DNA of 64,000 nt, taken from Arthrobacter sp. ERGS1:01 (lineage in GTDB: Bacteria; Actinomycetota; Actinomycetes; Actinomycetales; Micrococcaceae). This document shows, piece by piece, positions 18,856 to 28,099 of this stretch (positions are counted from its first letter, which is position 1; each line of letters starts with the position of its first letter). The translations under genes and the position numbers were made by a program. The notes under the pieces are model-generated. The model had not been told where the DNA came from and ran no database searches. It saw only the letters and a list, made by a program, of their open reading frames with translations. The stretch lies in the NCBI RefSeq assembly GCF_001281315.1, contig NZ_CP012479.1:3038001-3102000 (forward strand), given 5' to 3'.

Positions 18856-20943
18856 TCAGTCGGCAATCGAAAGGCTCTTCCAGCTGCCGGGCAGGGTGAC
18901 CCGGGCACCCCAGCCACCCTTAAGGACCGGATAGTAGTAGCGGATCCCGCTTGCCGCAGTCCGGGCCAGGATCCCGCGGCTGCCGGAACCGGCAAATCCC
19001 GGGACCGGACTCAGGGAATCGAAGCCCTGCCAGCCGGTGCCGATGGTCCCATGGGTCTCGTTGACCAGCTGGCCGGCTCCGTTGCTGCGGTAGAGCTGAA
19101 GGACCCCGGTGGAGCGCCGCACCAGCAGGTCCTGTTTTCCGTCCGCGTCGAAATCGAGCTGGGTGATTTTCAACCCGCCCCATCCCGTGCCGATCTTGAC
19201 GGCGGTATCCACCGTGGTTCCGTGGCGGTTGGCCCAGTAGTACAGGCCGCCGGCCGCGTTGGTGCCGACCAGCCAAGGGTAGGGGGCCGAGGTTTGCCAC
19301 TTTCCAACCGTGAGCGTGACACCGGCCCAGCCCGAGGTTGCGATGACGGGACCGTTCACGAGCCCCGTGGCGGTGCCGAGGTAGACGTTGACCCGGCCGC
19401 TGGTCCACTGCACCAGCAGGTCGGCAATGCCGTCGCTGTTCCAGTCGGTCACGTGCATGTCCCGGACGCCGGAGAAACCGGTACCGATCTGCCGGGCGGT
19501 TCCCACGGCGCCCTTGCCACTGGCCGGGGCGTCAAAGAGCCTGCCCGCGGTGTCCGCATACACGGTGTCGGCCAAACTTGGGATTGCGCGCACGGCCGGG
19601 GTCGGCGTCGGACTGGGTAGCGGGGTCGGCATCGGACTGGGTGTCGGGGTCGGCGTCGGACTGGGCGTCGGCGTCGGGACGGGCGGGGACGTGAAGGCCC
19701 CGACTCCGGAGGGGGTGCCCAGGCCCGTTGGGCCGTCGTAACCGGCCTGGGCCGAGCACAGGTAGGCCGTAGCGCAGCTGCCGTTGCGCCCGGCCGTGAC
19801 GTCGTTGAGTTGATCCGGGTGCACATAGGGGAACGCGGCCGGTGCGGAACCGGGTGCGGCGGGACCGGCCAGGGCGTACACGGCGGCGACCAGCGGGGCG
19901 GAGACGCTGGTGCCGCCCATGACCATCCAGCCGTCGGCGGCGTCATAGGCCGCGACCCCCGTTTGGGGATCTGCCACGGCGGAGACGTCGGTGACGGTCT
20001 TGGTATTGCACCCCTTGTCCACCTGCCATGACGGCTTGGCCGATGCCGCGGAGCAGCCGCTGCCGGCACCGGCCCACGCCGTCTCCGCCCATCCGCGGGC
20101 GCCGGTGTCGAGGCTGAGGCTGGTGCCGCCGACCGCCGTCACATGGGGCGAGGCGGCCGGGTATTCCGCGCCGTAGCCCTCATCGCCGGAACTGGCGGTG
20201 ATGGCCACCCCCGGATGGTTGAAATGGGCGTCAAAGGACGGATCCGTGGTGTCCGACGACGCCCCGTAGCTGTTGGAAACCACCCCCGCACCTTTGGCCA
20301 CCGCCATGTCCACGGCGGCGCCCAGATCGTCAAAGGACGGCGTATCCGCCTCGACCAGCATGATCTTGCACAGCGGGCAGGCCGCGGAAACAACGTCCAG
20401 GTCGAGGCTGGTTTCCTGGGTCCATCCTGCGTTGGATGCCGGGTAAGCCGTGCCCCCGCGCTGGTCAATGCGTGTGAAGCATCCACTGTCAGCCGTGCAG
20501 GGCGGCAGCCCGTACTTGTCCCGGTAGACGCCCAGGTCCGCTTCGGCGCCGGGGTCCCCATAGGCGTCAACCACGGCCACCGTCATTCCGGCGCCGTTGG
20601 TCGAGGCTGGAAGCTTGTACGCGGCTTGGAGGTCCGTGGGCGCGTAACCCGCCGGCACGGCGGACACCGCCAACGGGCCGCCCACCACGGTGTCCTTGAC
20701 CGCATTGCAGCTGGCCCGTCCGGGGGCGGCCGGCGCACAGACAGCCTTGGACCTGTGCCCGGCCAGGGCGGCCTTGACGTTGCGATGCACGTCCGGATGG
20801 ACTGCCGCCGCAGTCCGTTGAACGGGAGGCGGTGACGGCACGGCGACGGCGCCCGCGGCTGGAAGGGAGACGCCAAGGAGAACGGCCAGGGCAGCGGCGA
20901 GGGCCTGGTACACGAGTTTGCTCACAAGGGTACTTTGCCCCAC
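18856..20943 (-). CDS. Secreted S53 (sedolisin-type) serine peptidase with FG-GAP/VCBS-like C-terminus
   Basis: Exported acid-type serine-carboxyl peptidase, 695 residues. A hydrophobic signal sequence (about residues 10-35) is followed by a peptidase domain to about 415. Catalytic Glu/Asp are in QETSLDLD and the nucleophile in GGTSVSAPL; the C-terminal calcium-site region GYDGPTGLGTPSG is present. Unlike classic sedolisins, there is no large prodomain. A Pro/Thr/Ser linker of repeated TPTPSP units follows, then FG-GAP/VCBS-like repeats (WNSDGIADLL, DFDADGKQDLL) to the end, likely a small beta-propeller for binding. GTG 20943 is the assumed start; GTG 20925 is an alternative. Confidence 0.85.
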   Translation of the reverse strand: MGQSTLVSKLVYQALAAALAVLLGVSLPAAGAVAVPSPPPVQRTAAAVHPDVHRNVKAALAGHRSKAVCAPAAPGRASCNAVKDTVVGGPLAVSAVPAGYAPTDLQAAYKLPASTNGAGMTVAVVDAYGDPGAEADLGVYRDKYGLPPCTADSGCFTRIDQRGGTAYPASNAGWTQETSLDLDVVSAACPLCKIMLVEADTPSFDDLGAAVDMAVAKGAGVVSNSYGASSDTTDPSFDAHFNHPGVAITASSGDEGYGAEYPAASPHVTAVGGTSLSLDTGARGWAETAWAGAGSGCSAASAKPSWQVDKGCNTKTVTDVSAVADPQTGVAAYDAADGWMVMGGTSVSAPLVAAVYALAGPAAPGSAPAAFPYVHPDQLNDVTAGRNGSCATAYLCSAQAGYDGPTGLGTPSGVGAFTSPPVPTPTPSPTPTPTPSPMPTPLPSPTPTPAVRAIPSLADTVYADTAGRLFDAPASGKGAVGTARQIGTGFSGVRDMHVTDWNSDGIADLLVQWTSGRVNVYLGTATGLVNGPVIATSGWAGVTLTVGKWQTSAPYPWLVGTNAAGGLYYWANRHGTTVDTAVKIGTGWGGLKITQLDFDADGKQDLLVRRSTGVLQLYRSNGAGQLVNETHGTIGTGWQGFDSLSPVPGFAGSGSRGILARTAASGIRYYYPVLKGGWGARVTLPGSWKSLSIAD
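19597..19690. repeat. Short degenerate repeat encoding a Pro-Thr-Ser linker
   Basis: Iterated GGTCGGCGTCGGACTGGG-like units of about 18 bases, lying inside the S53 peptidase gene and encoding the TPTPSP linker between the catalytic and C-terminal domains. Likely to vary in length between strains by slippage. Confidence 0.7.
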
Positions 20944-21015
20944 AAACGCCCCGCGGCCGGCATCGGCGTGACCATGTTTCGGCGGGCGCGTCCGGCGTTC
21001 GGGGTTCGGGCGCGC

Positions 21016-22601
21016 TTAGCCGCCGCGGACGTCGACGACGCCGGGTGCGTCCGGGTTGAACACGAGGCGACGGTTGGCGATCTTGTCGGTGAAGAAGCGG
21101 TCGTGGCTGACCACCAGCACGGCGCCGGGGAAATGCAGCAGCGCCCGCTCCATGACCTGGGTGCTGGACATGTCCAGGTGGTTGGTGGGCTCATCGAGCA
21201 CCAGCACGGACGCGCCGGAGAGCAGGCATTGCGCCATCGCCACACGCGCCTTCTGGCCGCCGGAGAGGTTGCCGATCCGCTGCTTCAAGTCCGCCTCGGA
21301 GAACTGGAACATGGCCAGGAAGCGGTTCACCGATTTCTTGGTGGCGGTGAGCGCCAGGCTGTCCGGCATGGCGTTCACTGCGTGCGTGACGGTGTCGTCG
21401 GGGTCCAGCTCGTCCAGGATCTTGTTGTAGGAGACCAGCCCGCCACCCTTGGCCCAGGTGACGTAGCCGGCGTCGGCCGCCTCCTCCCCCGTCAGGGCGC
21501 GCAGCAGGGTGGATTTTCCGGAGCCGTTGGCGCCCAGCACCACGATCCGGTTGCCGCGGCGGATTTCGAAGCTGAGGTCGTTGAACAGGGTCCGCTCGCC
21601 GTATGCCTTGGTCAGCGATTCAACCCTGCACAGCACGTCCTTCACGTGCAGGCCGCCGTAGATTTCGGTGATGATCTTGTCCACCGGCCGCGGCGCGCGG
21701 GACTTCTTGATCTTGGAGAGCTTGGAATCCAGGCCCTCGACGCGGCCTTGGCGGCCTCGCGGCGGTCCGAAATCCCTTCGGCCTCGAAGGCGAGCAGCTC
21801 GGACTCGTGCACGAACTGGCTTTCGAGCGTCTTGAGCCGGAACTGCTTGGCCACCACGTAGTCGGCAAAGTTGCCCGGGTATTCGTGCAGGTGGAAGTTC
21901 TCCACCTCGATGATCCGGGTGACCACGGCGTCCAGGAACTTCCGATCGTGCGAGACGATGATCGCCGCGCCCTTGAAGTTCTTGAACCAGCCCTCGAGCC
22001 ATTCGACGCCGGCCACGTCGAGGTAGTTGGTGGGCTCATCGAGCAGCAGCACGTCGGGGGCCTCGAGCAGGATCTTCGCCAGGGCGGCCCGGTTGCGCCA
22101 ACCGCCGGAGAGGTCGTCGATGGCGCACACGCGGTGCGCCTCGTTGAAGCCAAGGGTGGTGAGGACCTTGTCGATGGAGCGCTGGTAGTCCCAGCCGTCC
22201 AGCCGGTCCATGTCGGCGAACAGCTCGGATTGGCGGTGGATCAGCCTGTCCAGCTCATCCGCGGGCTGGTCGACGGCGAGCGCCGCGTCGATCCCGGCAA
22301 GTTCGGCCTCGACGTCCTTGACGTGGACGAAGACCTCTTCGAGCACCTCCAGGATGGTCGCGGCACCGTTGAGCTCGGAGAACTGCGAGAAGTAGCCGAT
22401 CTTCGTGCCCAGTTCGACGGCGACGGTGCCGGAGTCGGGCTCCACCTGGTCCATGACGAGCTTGAGCAGGGTGGACTTTCCGGAGCCGTTGCGGCCAATC
22501 AGGCCCACCCGGTCGCCGTCGTCGAGCTTGAAGAATGCCTCGCGCAGCACCTGCACGTTGTCGAAGCGGACGTTGACGTCGTTGAGGCGGATCAAGCTCA
22601 T
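21016..22601 (-). pseudogene. ABC-F family ATPase, split by a one-base frameshift
   Basis: Duplicated ABC ATPase without membrane domains, of the ribosome-associated ABC-F family (translation factors or antibiotic-resistance proteins). The first ABC module has GRNGSGKST, DDLSGGWRNR and LLLDEPTNYLD; the second has GANGSGKST, GNLSGGQKAR and LVLDEPTNHLD. The intervening linker breaks at about 21741-21747, after SDRREAAKA; restoring one base (GCC CGC) resumes RVEGLDSKLSKIKKSR and gives a 528-residue protein, the normal length. All motifs are intact, so a sequencing error is more likely than decay. ATG 22601. It is followed leftward by the S53 gene after 72 bases. Confidence 0.87.
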
Positions 22602-22708
22602 GGGTGTGGTCCTTCAATTGCGAATGGCGGGCCCTGGTTAAACACCCGCCTCCACTTTACCGGCCCGCGGGCGCCCGGGACCCGCTCGAATGTGGAAGGG
22701 TCAATGCT

Positions 22709-23380
22709 GTGAACAACGTCATTGGGGGCCTGCTTCCCCTGGGCCTGGCCGTCGGCCTGAGCCCGTTTCCGATCATCATGGTGGTGTTGCTGCTCGGCTC
22801 GGCCCGCCCCAAGGGCAACGGCCTGGCCTTCCTGGCAGGCTGGGTGGCCGGGCTCCTGGCTGTGGTGGGCGTGCTGACACTCTCCCTTGACGCCGTGGCG
22901 GACGCAGGCGACGGCAGCCCGTCGGTGGCGGTCGGGATCCTCCGGCTCCTGCTGGGCGTCGCGCTGCTGGTCATGGCCGGGCGCAAGTTCGCCAAGCGCT
23001 TTGGCCCGCCCGACGCCGGCGGGCTCCCCCGCTGGATGGCGGCAGCCGGCGGCTACTCCCCCGGGCGCAGCCTGGTCATGGGGCTGACCCTGTCCGCGGC
23101 GAACCCCAAGAACCTCGCATTGACGGCGGCCGCCGGGATCACGATTGGTGCCGCGCCGCTGAACCACAGCCAGGAAGTGTGGGCGGCTGCCGCTTTTCTG
23201 CTGATCGCCTCGCTGACGGTATTGCTGCCGGTGACCGGCTACCTGGTGGCGCCGCGTCGGGCGGACGTTCCGCTGCAGGCGGTCATGGCCTGGTTGCGGG
23301 TCAACCATTCGATCATGACGGGCCTGCTGTTGGTGGTCTTCGGTTTTGTGTTGATCGGCAACGGGATCGCCGGCTTCTAG
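22709..23380 (+). CDS. GAP-family integral membrane protein
   Basis: Small transporter-like membrane protein of the GAP/Sap family (related to sulfolipid-addressing proteins and distantly to LysE exporters), 223 residues with about six helices. The N-terminal GLAVGLSPFPIIMVVLLLGS and central NPKNLALTAAAG are family landmarks. GTG 22709 was chosen because GGAAGGG lies eight bases upstream; longer in-frame versions run into the shared promoter region of the ABC-F gene. Substrate unknown. Confidence 0.8.
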   Translation: MNNVIGGLLPLGLAVGLSPFPIIMVVLLLGSARPKGNGLAFLAGWVAGLLAVVGVLTLSLDAVADAGDGSPSVAVGILRLLLGVALLVMAGRKFAKRFGPPDAGGLPRWMAAAGGYSPGRSLVMGLTLSAANPKNLALTAAAGITIGAAPLNHSQEVWAAAAFLLIASLTVLLPVTGYLVAPRRADVPLQAVMAWLRVNHSIMTGLLLVVFGFVLIGNGIAGF

Positions 23381-23409
23381 GCCGTGGACCGCCGAGTGGA
23401 CTGCCGCCA

Positions 23410-23444
23410 CCGCGAGGCCCCAGCCATTGGCTGGGGCCTCGCGG
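23410..23444. terminator. Bidirectional hairpin terminator
   Basis: Perfect 16-bp stem CCGCGAGGCCCCAGCC / GGCTGGGGCCTCGCGG with a three-base loop, between the convergent GAP-family and FAD-oxidase genes. No long T-run on either side. Confidence 0.8.
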
Positions 23445-23457
23445 TCGGTTGCGCAGT

Positions 23458-24750
23458 CTAGCCGAGCAGCGCCCGCGTGTGGTCGTTGAGGAAAACTCCG
23501 CGGGGATCGAATTCGCGCCGGACATCGATGAACGTCTCGAGCTGCGGGTAGAGCCTTTCCAGCCGTGAGCGGGTCATGAAGTGGATCTTGCCCCAGTGGG
23601 CCCGCGGCTCGAACTCCTGGAGCAGCGCGTCCGCGTCCCGGAAGAACTGCCAGTAGTCGGTTCCCGGTTCCGTGGTGAGCGTGATGACGGTGGTTTCGCG
23701 CCCCTGGAACTGGGACATGTAGCCCTCGTCGGCCTTCACCCAGCGCACCTCCACGGGGTATTTCTGCTCGGGATACCGGGTGCGGATCAGCTCCTGCACG
23801 GCCTCGGTGGCGGCCAGGCCGTGCTCCCGGGGGACAAAGTACTCCAGTTCGTGGAACGGCGTGGTGAATCCGCCCGGGTATATCCGGTACGACCTATCCA
23901 GCCGGGAACCCTCCACGGTGGAAATTTCGCTTTCATCAGCGATCCGGACCTTGTTGTAGCGCTTGGTGTAGCTGCGGTTCGTCATGCTCAGTCCGGGCGC
24001 GCCCGGCAGGTCCAAAAGCTCCGCCGATCCTTCGCCGGGGCACCAGAGAAGGGAATAGTGCCGGTTGCCGTCGATGTCCGCATCCCAGGTGGCCGCGGTC
24101 TCGGCCCAGTCCGGATAGGTGATCTGTTCCTGCAGGTAGTAGCTGTCCTCCACGGCCAGTTCCACCTCGAGGAAGATCCCCAGCGTGCCCAGGGCAACCT
24201 GGGCGGCCCGGAGTTCGCGCAGCTGCCCCTCTCCGATTTCGACGATTTCGCCGTGGCCGTTGATGAGTTTGACCCAGCGCAGGGCCGAGGAGAAGCTGCC
24301 CAGGTCCTTGCCGGAGCCGTGCGTGCTGGTGGCGAGCGCGCCGGCGATCTGCTGCTTGTCGATGTCGCCCTGGTTGGACAGGGCCAGCCCCTGCTTCCAC
24401 AGCGGGTCGCCGAAGGCGTTGATGGTGGTTCCGGCCAGTGCCCGTGCGCGGCGGCGGGCCTTGTCCGTGCCGGTAATTCCGGTCATGGCGGACATTTCCA
24501 GCAGCACGCCACCGGTCTGGACCAGCGGCGAGGACGAGTGTCCGGATCCGACGGCGCGGACGGGGAGGCCTTCCTTGATGGCGAAGCGGACGGCGTCGAG
24601 TGCTTCCTGCTCCGTCCGTGGCCGGACCGTGAACGCCGGGGTGGCTTGCTGGTTCCCGCCCCAGTTGGTCCACGGCACGTCCGTGCCGAAGGGAACGGGC
24701 GGGACGGCGGCACTCGGCAGGGGCGTCTGGCGCAGGTTCATCGTGGTCAT
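23458..24750 (-). CDS. FAD-binding oxidoreductase, sugar-lactone/alditol oxidase family
   Basis: Flavoprotein of the VAO/PCMH class with a C-terminal ALO domain, 430 residues. The FAD site shows AVGSGHSSSPLVQT near the N-terminus and ATSTHGSGKDLGSFS; the ALO-type HWGKIHF lies near the C-terminus. Relatives oxidise aldonolactones or alditols with oxygen. ATG 24750 follows GGAG with six bases spacing. It sits 27 bases after the aldehyde dehydrogenase on the same strand, so it belongs to the guanidino/polyamine locus, where an oxidase making an aldehyde or acting on a hydroxy intermediate would fit; that role is inference. Confidence 0.8.
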   Translation of the reverse strand: MTTMNLRQTPLPSAAVPPVPFGTDVPWTNWGGNQQATPAFTVRPRTEQEALDAVRFAIKEGLPVRAVGSGHSSSPLVQTGGVLLEMSAMTGITGTDKARRRARALAGTTINAFGDPLWKQGLALSNQGDIDKQQIAGALATSTHGSGKDLGSFSSALRWVKLINGHGEIVEIGEGQLRELRAAQVALGTLGIFLEVELAVEDSYYLQEQITYPDWAETAATWDADIDGNRHYSLLWCPGEGSAELLDLPGAPGLSMTNRSYTKRYNKVRIADESEISTVEGSRLDRSYRIYPGGFTTPFHELEYFVPREHGLAATEAVQELIRTRYPEQKYPVEVRWVKADEGYMSQFQGRETTVITLTTEPGTDYWQFFRDADALLQEFEPRAHWGKIHFMTRSRLERLYPQLETFIDVRREFDPRGVFLNDHTRALLG

Positions 24751-24777
24751 CTCAAGCTCCAATGCTGGTTGCGGGGC

Positions 24778-26280
24778 TCATGCGCCGTGGTTGATCATGA
24801 CGTGCTTGGTGCGGGAGAAATCGTCCAGCGCGTAGAGGGAGAGGTCACGGCCGTAGCCCGATCCCTTGAAGCCGCCCCATGGAACCTCGCACGCCAGCAC
24901 CAGGTGGGAGTTGACCCAGACGGTGCCGAAATCCAGCGCCTTGGGCACGTTCAGTGACAGGGCCGAGTCCCTGGTCCAGACCGAGGCGGACAATCCGTAG
25001 GGTGTCTCGTTGGCCCGGGTAATGGCTTCCTCGGTGCTGCCGAAGGTTTCGACGGTCACCACGGGGCCAAAGATTTCGTGGCTGGCAATATCGGCTCCGG
25101 CCGGCACGTTGCTGAAAACGGTGGGTTCGATGAAGTAGCCGGGGCCCTGAAGCACGTTCCCGCCGATGGCGGCGTGCAGGCCGGCCGCCTTCGCCTCGGC
25201 CAGGGCGGCGCGCACCCGCTCAAAGTGCGGGCGCGAAATCATGGGGCCAATTTCGACGCCGTCCCCCGCCCCCGGCGCGCCAACCGCAAGCGTGGAGACC
25301 TCCTGGACCAGGAGCCTGGTGAATTCCTCGGCGACCGATTCGTGCACCAGCACCCGGCATGCGGCGCCGCAGTCCTGGCCGGCATTCCAGAACCCGGCAT
25401 TGCGCACTCCGGCCGCGGCCGCGGCAAGATCGGCATCCGGGAACACGACCACGGGGGCTTTTCCGCCCAGCTCAAGATGGACCCGCTTGACGGTCCGGGC
25501 TGCCGTTTCGGCCACGGCCTGGCCGCTGACCACGCTTCCGGTCAGCGCCACAAGGGCAATGGCGGGATGTTCGGCCAGGCGCTGGCCAACGGTGCGCCCG
25601 TGACCGGTGACAACGTTGAAGATTCCGTCGGGAATCTGGCCCGCCACCAGTTCGGCAAGTTTCAGGGTCGACAGCGGAGTTTGTTCGGAGGGTTTGAGGA
25701 CCACGCTGTTCCCGGCGGCCAGGATCGGCGCAACCTTCCAGGCCGCCATCAGCAGCGGGTAGTTCCAGGGGGTGATGACCCCGACGACCCCCACGGCTTC
25801 GCGCAGGATCACCGAGGTGTGTCCGGTGGCGTAGTCGCCGCCGGCCAGCGAGGTCAGCGTCCGGCAGGCGCCGGCCATGAAACGGAAGGTGTCAATGGTG
25901 CTGGAGACGTCGTCCTCGACAACGGCCCGCGGCTTGCCGGTGTTGGCCGATTCCAGCAGTTCAAGGCTCTCGCGGTTGGCCTCGATGATGTTCGCGATCC
26001 GGGCCAGCACCTCGGAGCGTTCCTTGGGTGTTGTGGCACCCCAGCTCTTCTGCGCGGCCAGTGCGGCCTCAACGGCGGCATCGACGTCCGCCGCGGTTCC
26101 GGCCGGCACCTGGGCGATGACGTTTTCGGTGGCCGGGTCCACGACGTCGATGGTGTCCGCACCGGACCCGGGAACAAAGGAGCCACCGATGAAGTGCCCC
26201 GCCGGCGGCACCTCGGCCGACGGATCCTGCCCGGCTGCCGGGCGTTGGACGGTGAAGGGTTCAATGTCGGTGAGGGTCAT
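24778..26280 (-). CDS. Aldehyde dehydrogenase, aminobutyraldehyde type
   Basis: NAD(P)-dependent aldehyde dehydrogenase, 500 residues. Catalytic residues are Cys304 in NAGQDCGAACR and Glu270 in LELGGKAP; the NAGQDC context is characteristic of gamma-aminobutyraldehyde and guanidinobutyraldehyde dehydrogenases. TPWNYPLLMAAWK forms part of the cofactor site. The neighbours, an agmatinase-family hydrolase and an NCS1 permease, support oxidation of 4-aminobutanal to GABA or 4-guanidinobutanal to guanidinobutyrate. ATG 26280. Confidence 0.88.
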   Translation of the reverse strand: MTLTDIEPFTVQRPAAGQDPSAEVPPAGHFIGGSFVPGSGADTIDVVDPATENVIAQVPAGTAADVDAAVEAALAAQKSWGATTPKERSEVLARIANIIEANRESLELLESANTGKPRAVVEDDVSSTIDTFRFMAGACRTLTSLAGGDYATGHTSVILREAVGVVGVITPWNYPLLMAAWKVAPILAAGNSVVLKPSEQTPLSTLKLAELVAGQIPDGIFNVVTGHGRTVGQRLAEHPAIALVALTGSVVSGQAVAETAARTVKRVHLELGGKAPVVVFPDADLAAAAAGVRNAGFWNAGQDCGAACRVLVHESVAEEFTRLLVQEVSTLAVGAPGAGDGVEIGPMISRPHFERVRAALAEAKAAGLHAAIGGNVLQGPGYFIEPTVFSNVPAGADIASHEIFGPVVTVETFGSTEEAITRANETPYGLSASVWTRDSALSLNVPKALDFGTVWVNSHLVLACEVPWGGFKGSGYGRDLSLYALDDFSRTKHVMINHGA

Positions 26281-26330
26281 GATGGTGTGCCTTTGCTTTC
26301 TGTACGTTGTTCGACGTGAGGGGTTTTGCC

Positions 26331-26361
26331 CGTGCCGGCCGCATCTGCTGCGACCGGCACG
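26331..26361 (-). terminator. Hairpin after the NCS1 permease
   Basis: CGTGCCGG (26331-26338) pairs with CCGGCACG (26354-26361), with further CGCA/TGCG pairing inside. It begins four bases after the permease stop on the minus strand; without a T-run it may attenuate rather than stop transcription into the aldehyde dehydrogenase gene. Confidence 0.55.
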
Positions 26362-26364
26362 GTT

Positions 26365-27822
26365 TCAGATGAGGTCGGTTGCCAGGACGGGTGCCGGCGG
26401 TACTGCCGGAGCGGCTGCCCGTCCGGCGATCCGGGCGGCGACGTAGTAGACGGGTGCAACAACTACCAGGCCGACGAGCCAGGACAGGTCCACCCCGCCC
26501 ATGGCCCGGGCCACGGGGCCCATGAACAGGGCCGTTGAGGAGAAGGGAAGCTGGACGAGGATGCCGGCGATGTAGCAGCCGATCGCCACCCAGTTGAAGC
26601 GGCCGTAGACGCCGCCGTCGCGGCGGAAGAAGTCCTCAACCCGGTAGTCGCCGTGGCGCAGCAGGTAGTAGTCCACCAGGTTGATGGCCGTCCAGGGAAC
26701 CAGGACGTAGAGCAGGAAGGAGAGGAAGTTGGTGTAGAAGAGCATGAAGTTGTCGCGGGCGAACAGGGCGATCGAGACGGCCACGAGGAACAGGATGACG
26801 GCGGCCACGCTGCGGGTCTTGGCCCGCGGCAGCCAGGCCGGCTTGAAGGTTTGCCCGATCGTGAGCGTGCACAGCACCCCGCAGTAGAGGTTCATGGCGT
26901 TGGAGGCTGCCACGCCGAGGCAGAAGATGGCGATGATCAGCAGGGTCCAGGGCCCCAGTTGTGCACCCAGGGAACCGACGATGTCCACGTTGGCCGGGTT
27001 CTTGGTCAGCACGGCGGCCAGGGATCCCACCACTGCGCCCAGGACCATGGGGAACAGGGTCCCGAGGACGCAGCCGGAGTAGGAGGCCCAGAAGGCCTGG
27101 CGAGAGCCGGTTCCCTGCGGCATGTAGCGGGAGTAGTCGGAGACGTAAGGTGCGTAGGCCAGCTGCCAAAGCGCCGCCACCGACACCGTGGCCATGAATC
27201 CGACCCAGCTGAAGCTGCCTTCGTGGAGGAATCCGGCGGGCAGCCCGTGGACGAAGAGGATCCAGACAAAGGCCAGCAGGAGGGCCAGACCGGCCACGAT
27301 GCTCAGGAAGCTGGCGTAGGCGTGGATGAGCCGGTAGCCGAAGATGGTGGCGATGACGCTGACCACCCCGATCACGATGATGCCGCCGTCCACGCCGATT
27401 CCGGGGGCCACCGCGGCCAGCGCCTGGCCGCCAAACACCAGGTTGGCGGCGAAGAAGCCCACATACATGACCACCACGATCACCACGATGAGCAGGGCGC
27501 CGTAGGATCCGAACTGGCCGCGGGTCTGCACCATCTGTGCGACGCCCAGTTGCGGTCCCTGTGCGGAGTGCAGTGCCATGAAGATCCCGCCCACCAGGTT
27601 GCCGATGATGAGGCCGACGATGGCGGTGGTGAAGTTGAGCCCGAATACCGTGGTGGCCAGCCCGCCCGTCACGATGGTCATGATCATGATGTTGGATCCG
27701 AACCAGATGGTGAACAGATCCCGTGCCTTGCCGTGGCGTTCGTTCAACGGGATGGGCTGGATGGTCTTGTCCTCGAGGCGAGGAACCTCCGTCGTTCCGG
27801 GGGGTGTTGATTTCATACTCAT
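26365..27822 (-). CDS. NCS1-family permease (purine-cytosine permease type)
   Basis: Inner-membrane cation symporter of about 12 helices, 485 residues. The N-terminal QPIPLNERHGKARDLFTIWFGSN region and the helix with GNLVGGIFMALHSAQGPQLG match NCS1 transporters of cytosine, purines, allantoin or hydantoins. ATG 27822 follows TTGGAG by six bases. Placed between the ureohydrolase and the aldehyde dehydrogenase and headed by its own copy of the 79-bp element, it is the likely importer of the locus's nitrogenous substrate (agmatine, guanidinobutyrate or a related guanidine); NCS1 specificity is broad enough to leave this open. Confidence 0.85.
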   Translation of the reverse strand: MSMKSTPPGTTEVPRLEDKTIQPIPLNERHGKARDLFTIWFGSNIMIMTIVTGGLATTVFGLNFTTAIVGLIIGNLVGGIFMALHSAQGPQLGVAQMVQTRGQFGSYGALLIVVIVVVMYVGFFAANLVFGGQALAAVAPGIGVDGGIIVIGVVSVIATIFGYRLIHAYASFLSIVAGLALLLAFVWILFVHGLPAGFLHEGSFSWVGFMATVSVAALWQLAYAPYVSDYSRYMPQGTGSRQAFWASYSGCVLGTLFPMVLGAVVGSLAAVLTKNPANVDIVGSLGAQLGPWTLLIIAIFCLGVAASNAMNLYCGVLCTLTIGQTFKPAWLPRAKTRSVAAVILFLVAVSIALFARDNFMLFYTNFLSFLLYVLVPWTAINLVDYYLLRHGDYRVEDFFRRDGGVYGRFNWVAIGCYIAGILVQLPFSSTALFMGPVARAMGGVDLSWLVGLVVVAPVYYVAARIAGRAAAPAVPPAPVLATDLI

Positions 27823-27894
27823 GACGTGCTCCAAGAGTTTATGGAAAACCTCGTTGTCTCCCTGGTTGCCCTCAGTGAGCTAGGAAGCTGACAT

Positions 27895-27973
27895 TTCAAT
27901 CATTCGTGACGGGCGTCACTTTTGAAATCCGGTGATTGCACAGATATGTCGAGGCCGTTCATACATTTGTCTA
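27895..27973 (-). promoter_or_regulatory. 79-bp control element, copy 1 (permease promoter)
   Basis: On the minus strand it begins TAGACAAATGTAT, continues for 41 variable bases, then reads GTGACGCCCGTCACGAATGATTGAA. The same two boxes with the same 41-base separation occur upstream of the agmatinase-family gene. The second box contains a GTGACG-cc-CGTCAC perfect palindrome. It is the probable promoter/operator region for the NCS1 permease, and a candidate target of the adjacent PucR regulator. Confidence 0.75.
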
Positions 27974-28034
27974 GTCGCTTGTCGGAGTCCCCTCGGAGCC
28001 GGCGGCAACCGGCATCCACCACTAGTTTAAGCCG

Positions 28035-28070
28035 AATTGCACCCCCGCCACAGGTGGCGGGGGTGCAATT
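28035..28070. terminator. Strong bidirectional hairpin terminator
   Basis: Perfect 17-bp stem AATTGCACCCCCGCCAC (28035-28051) with its complement at 28054-28070. AATT ends give short U-tracts on both strands. It lies 30 bases past the ureohydrolase stop and isolates that gene from the permease gene downstream. Confidence 0.88.
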
Positions 28071-28099
28071 TTGCGGGAGCCGGGGCACGCCCGGAGAGA

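Noticed and set aside
19597..19690. Possible CRISPR-like repeat array
   Set aside because: Short degenerate repeats without spacers, in frame with and encoding a Pro/Thr/Ser linker.
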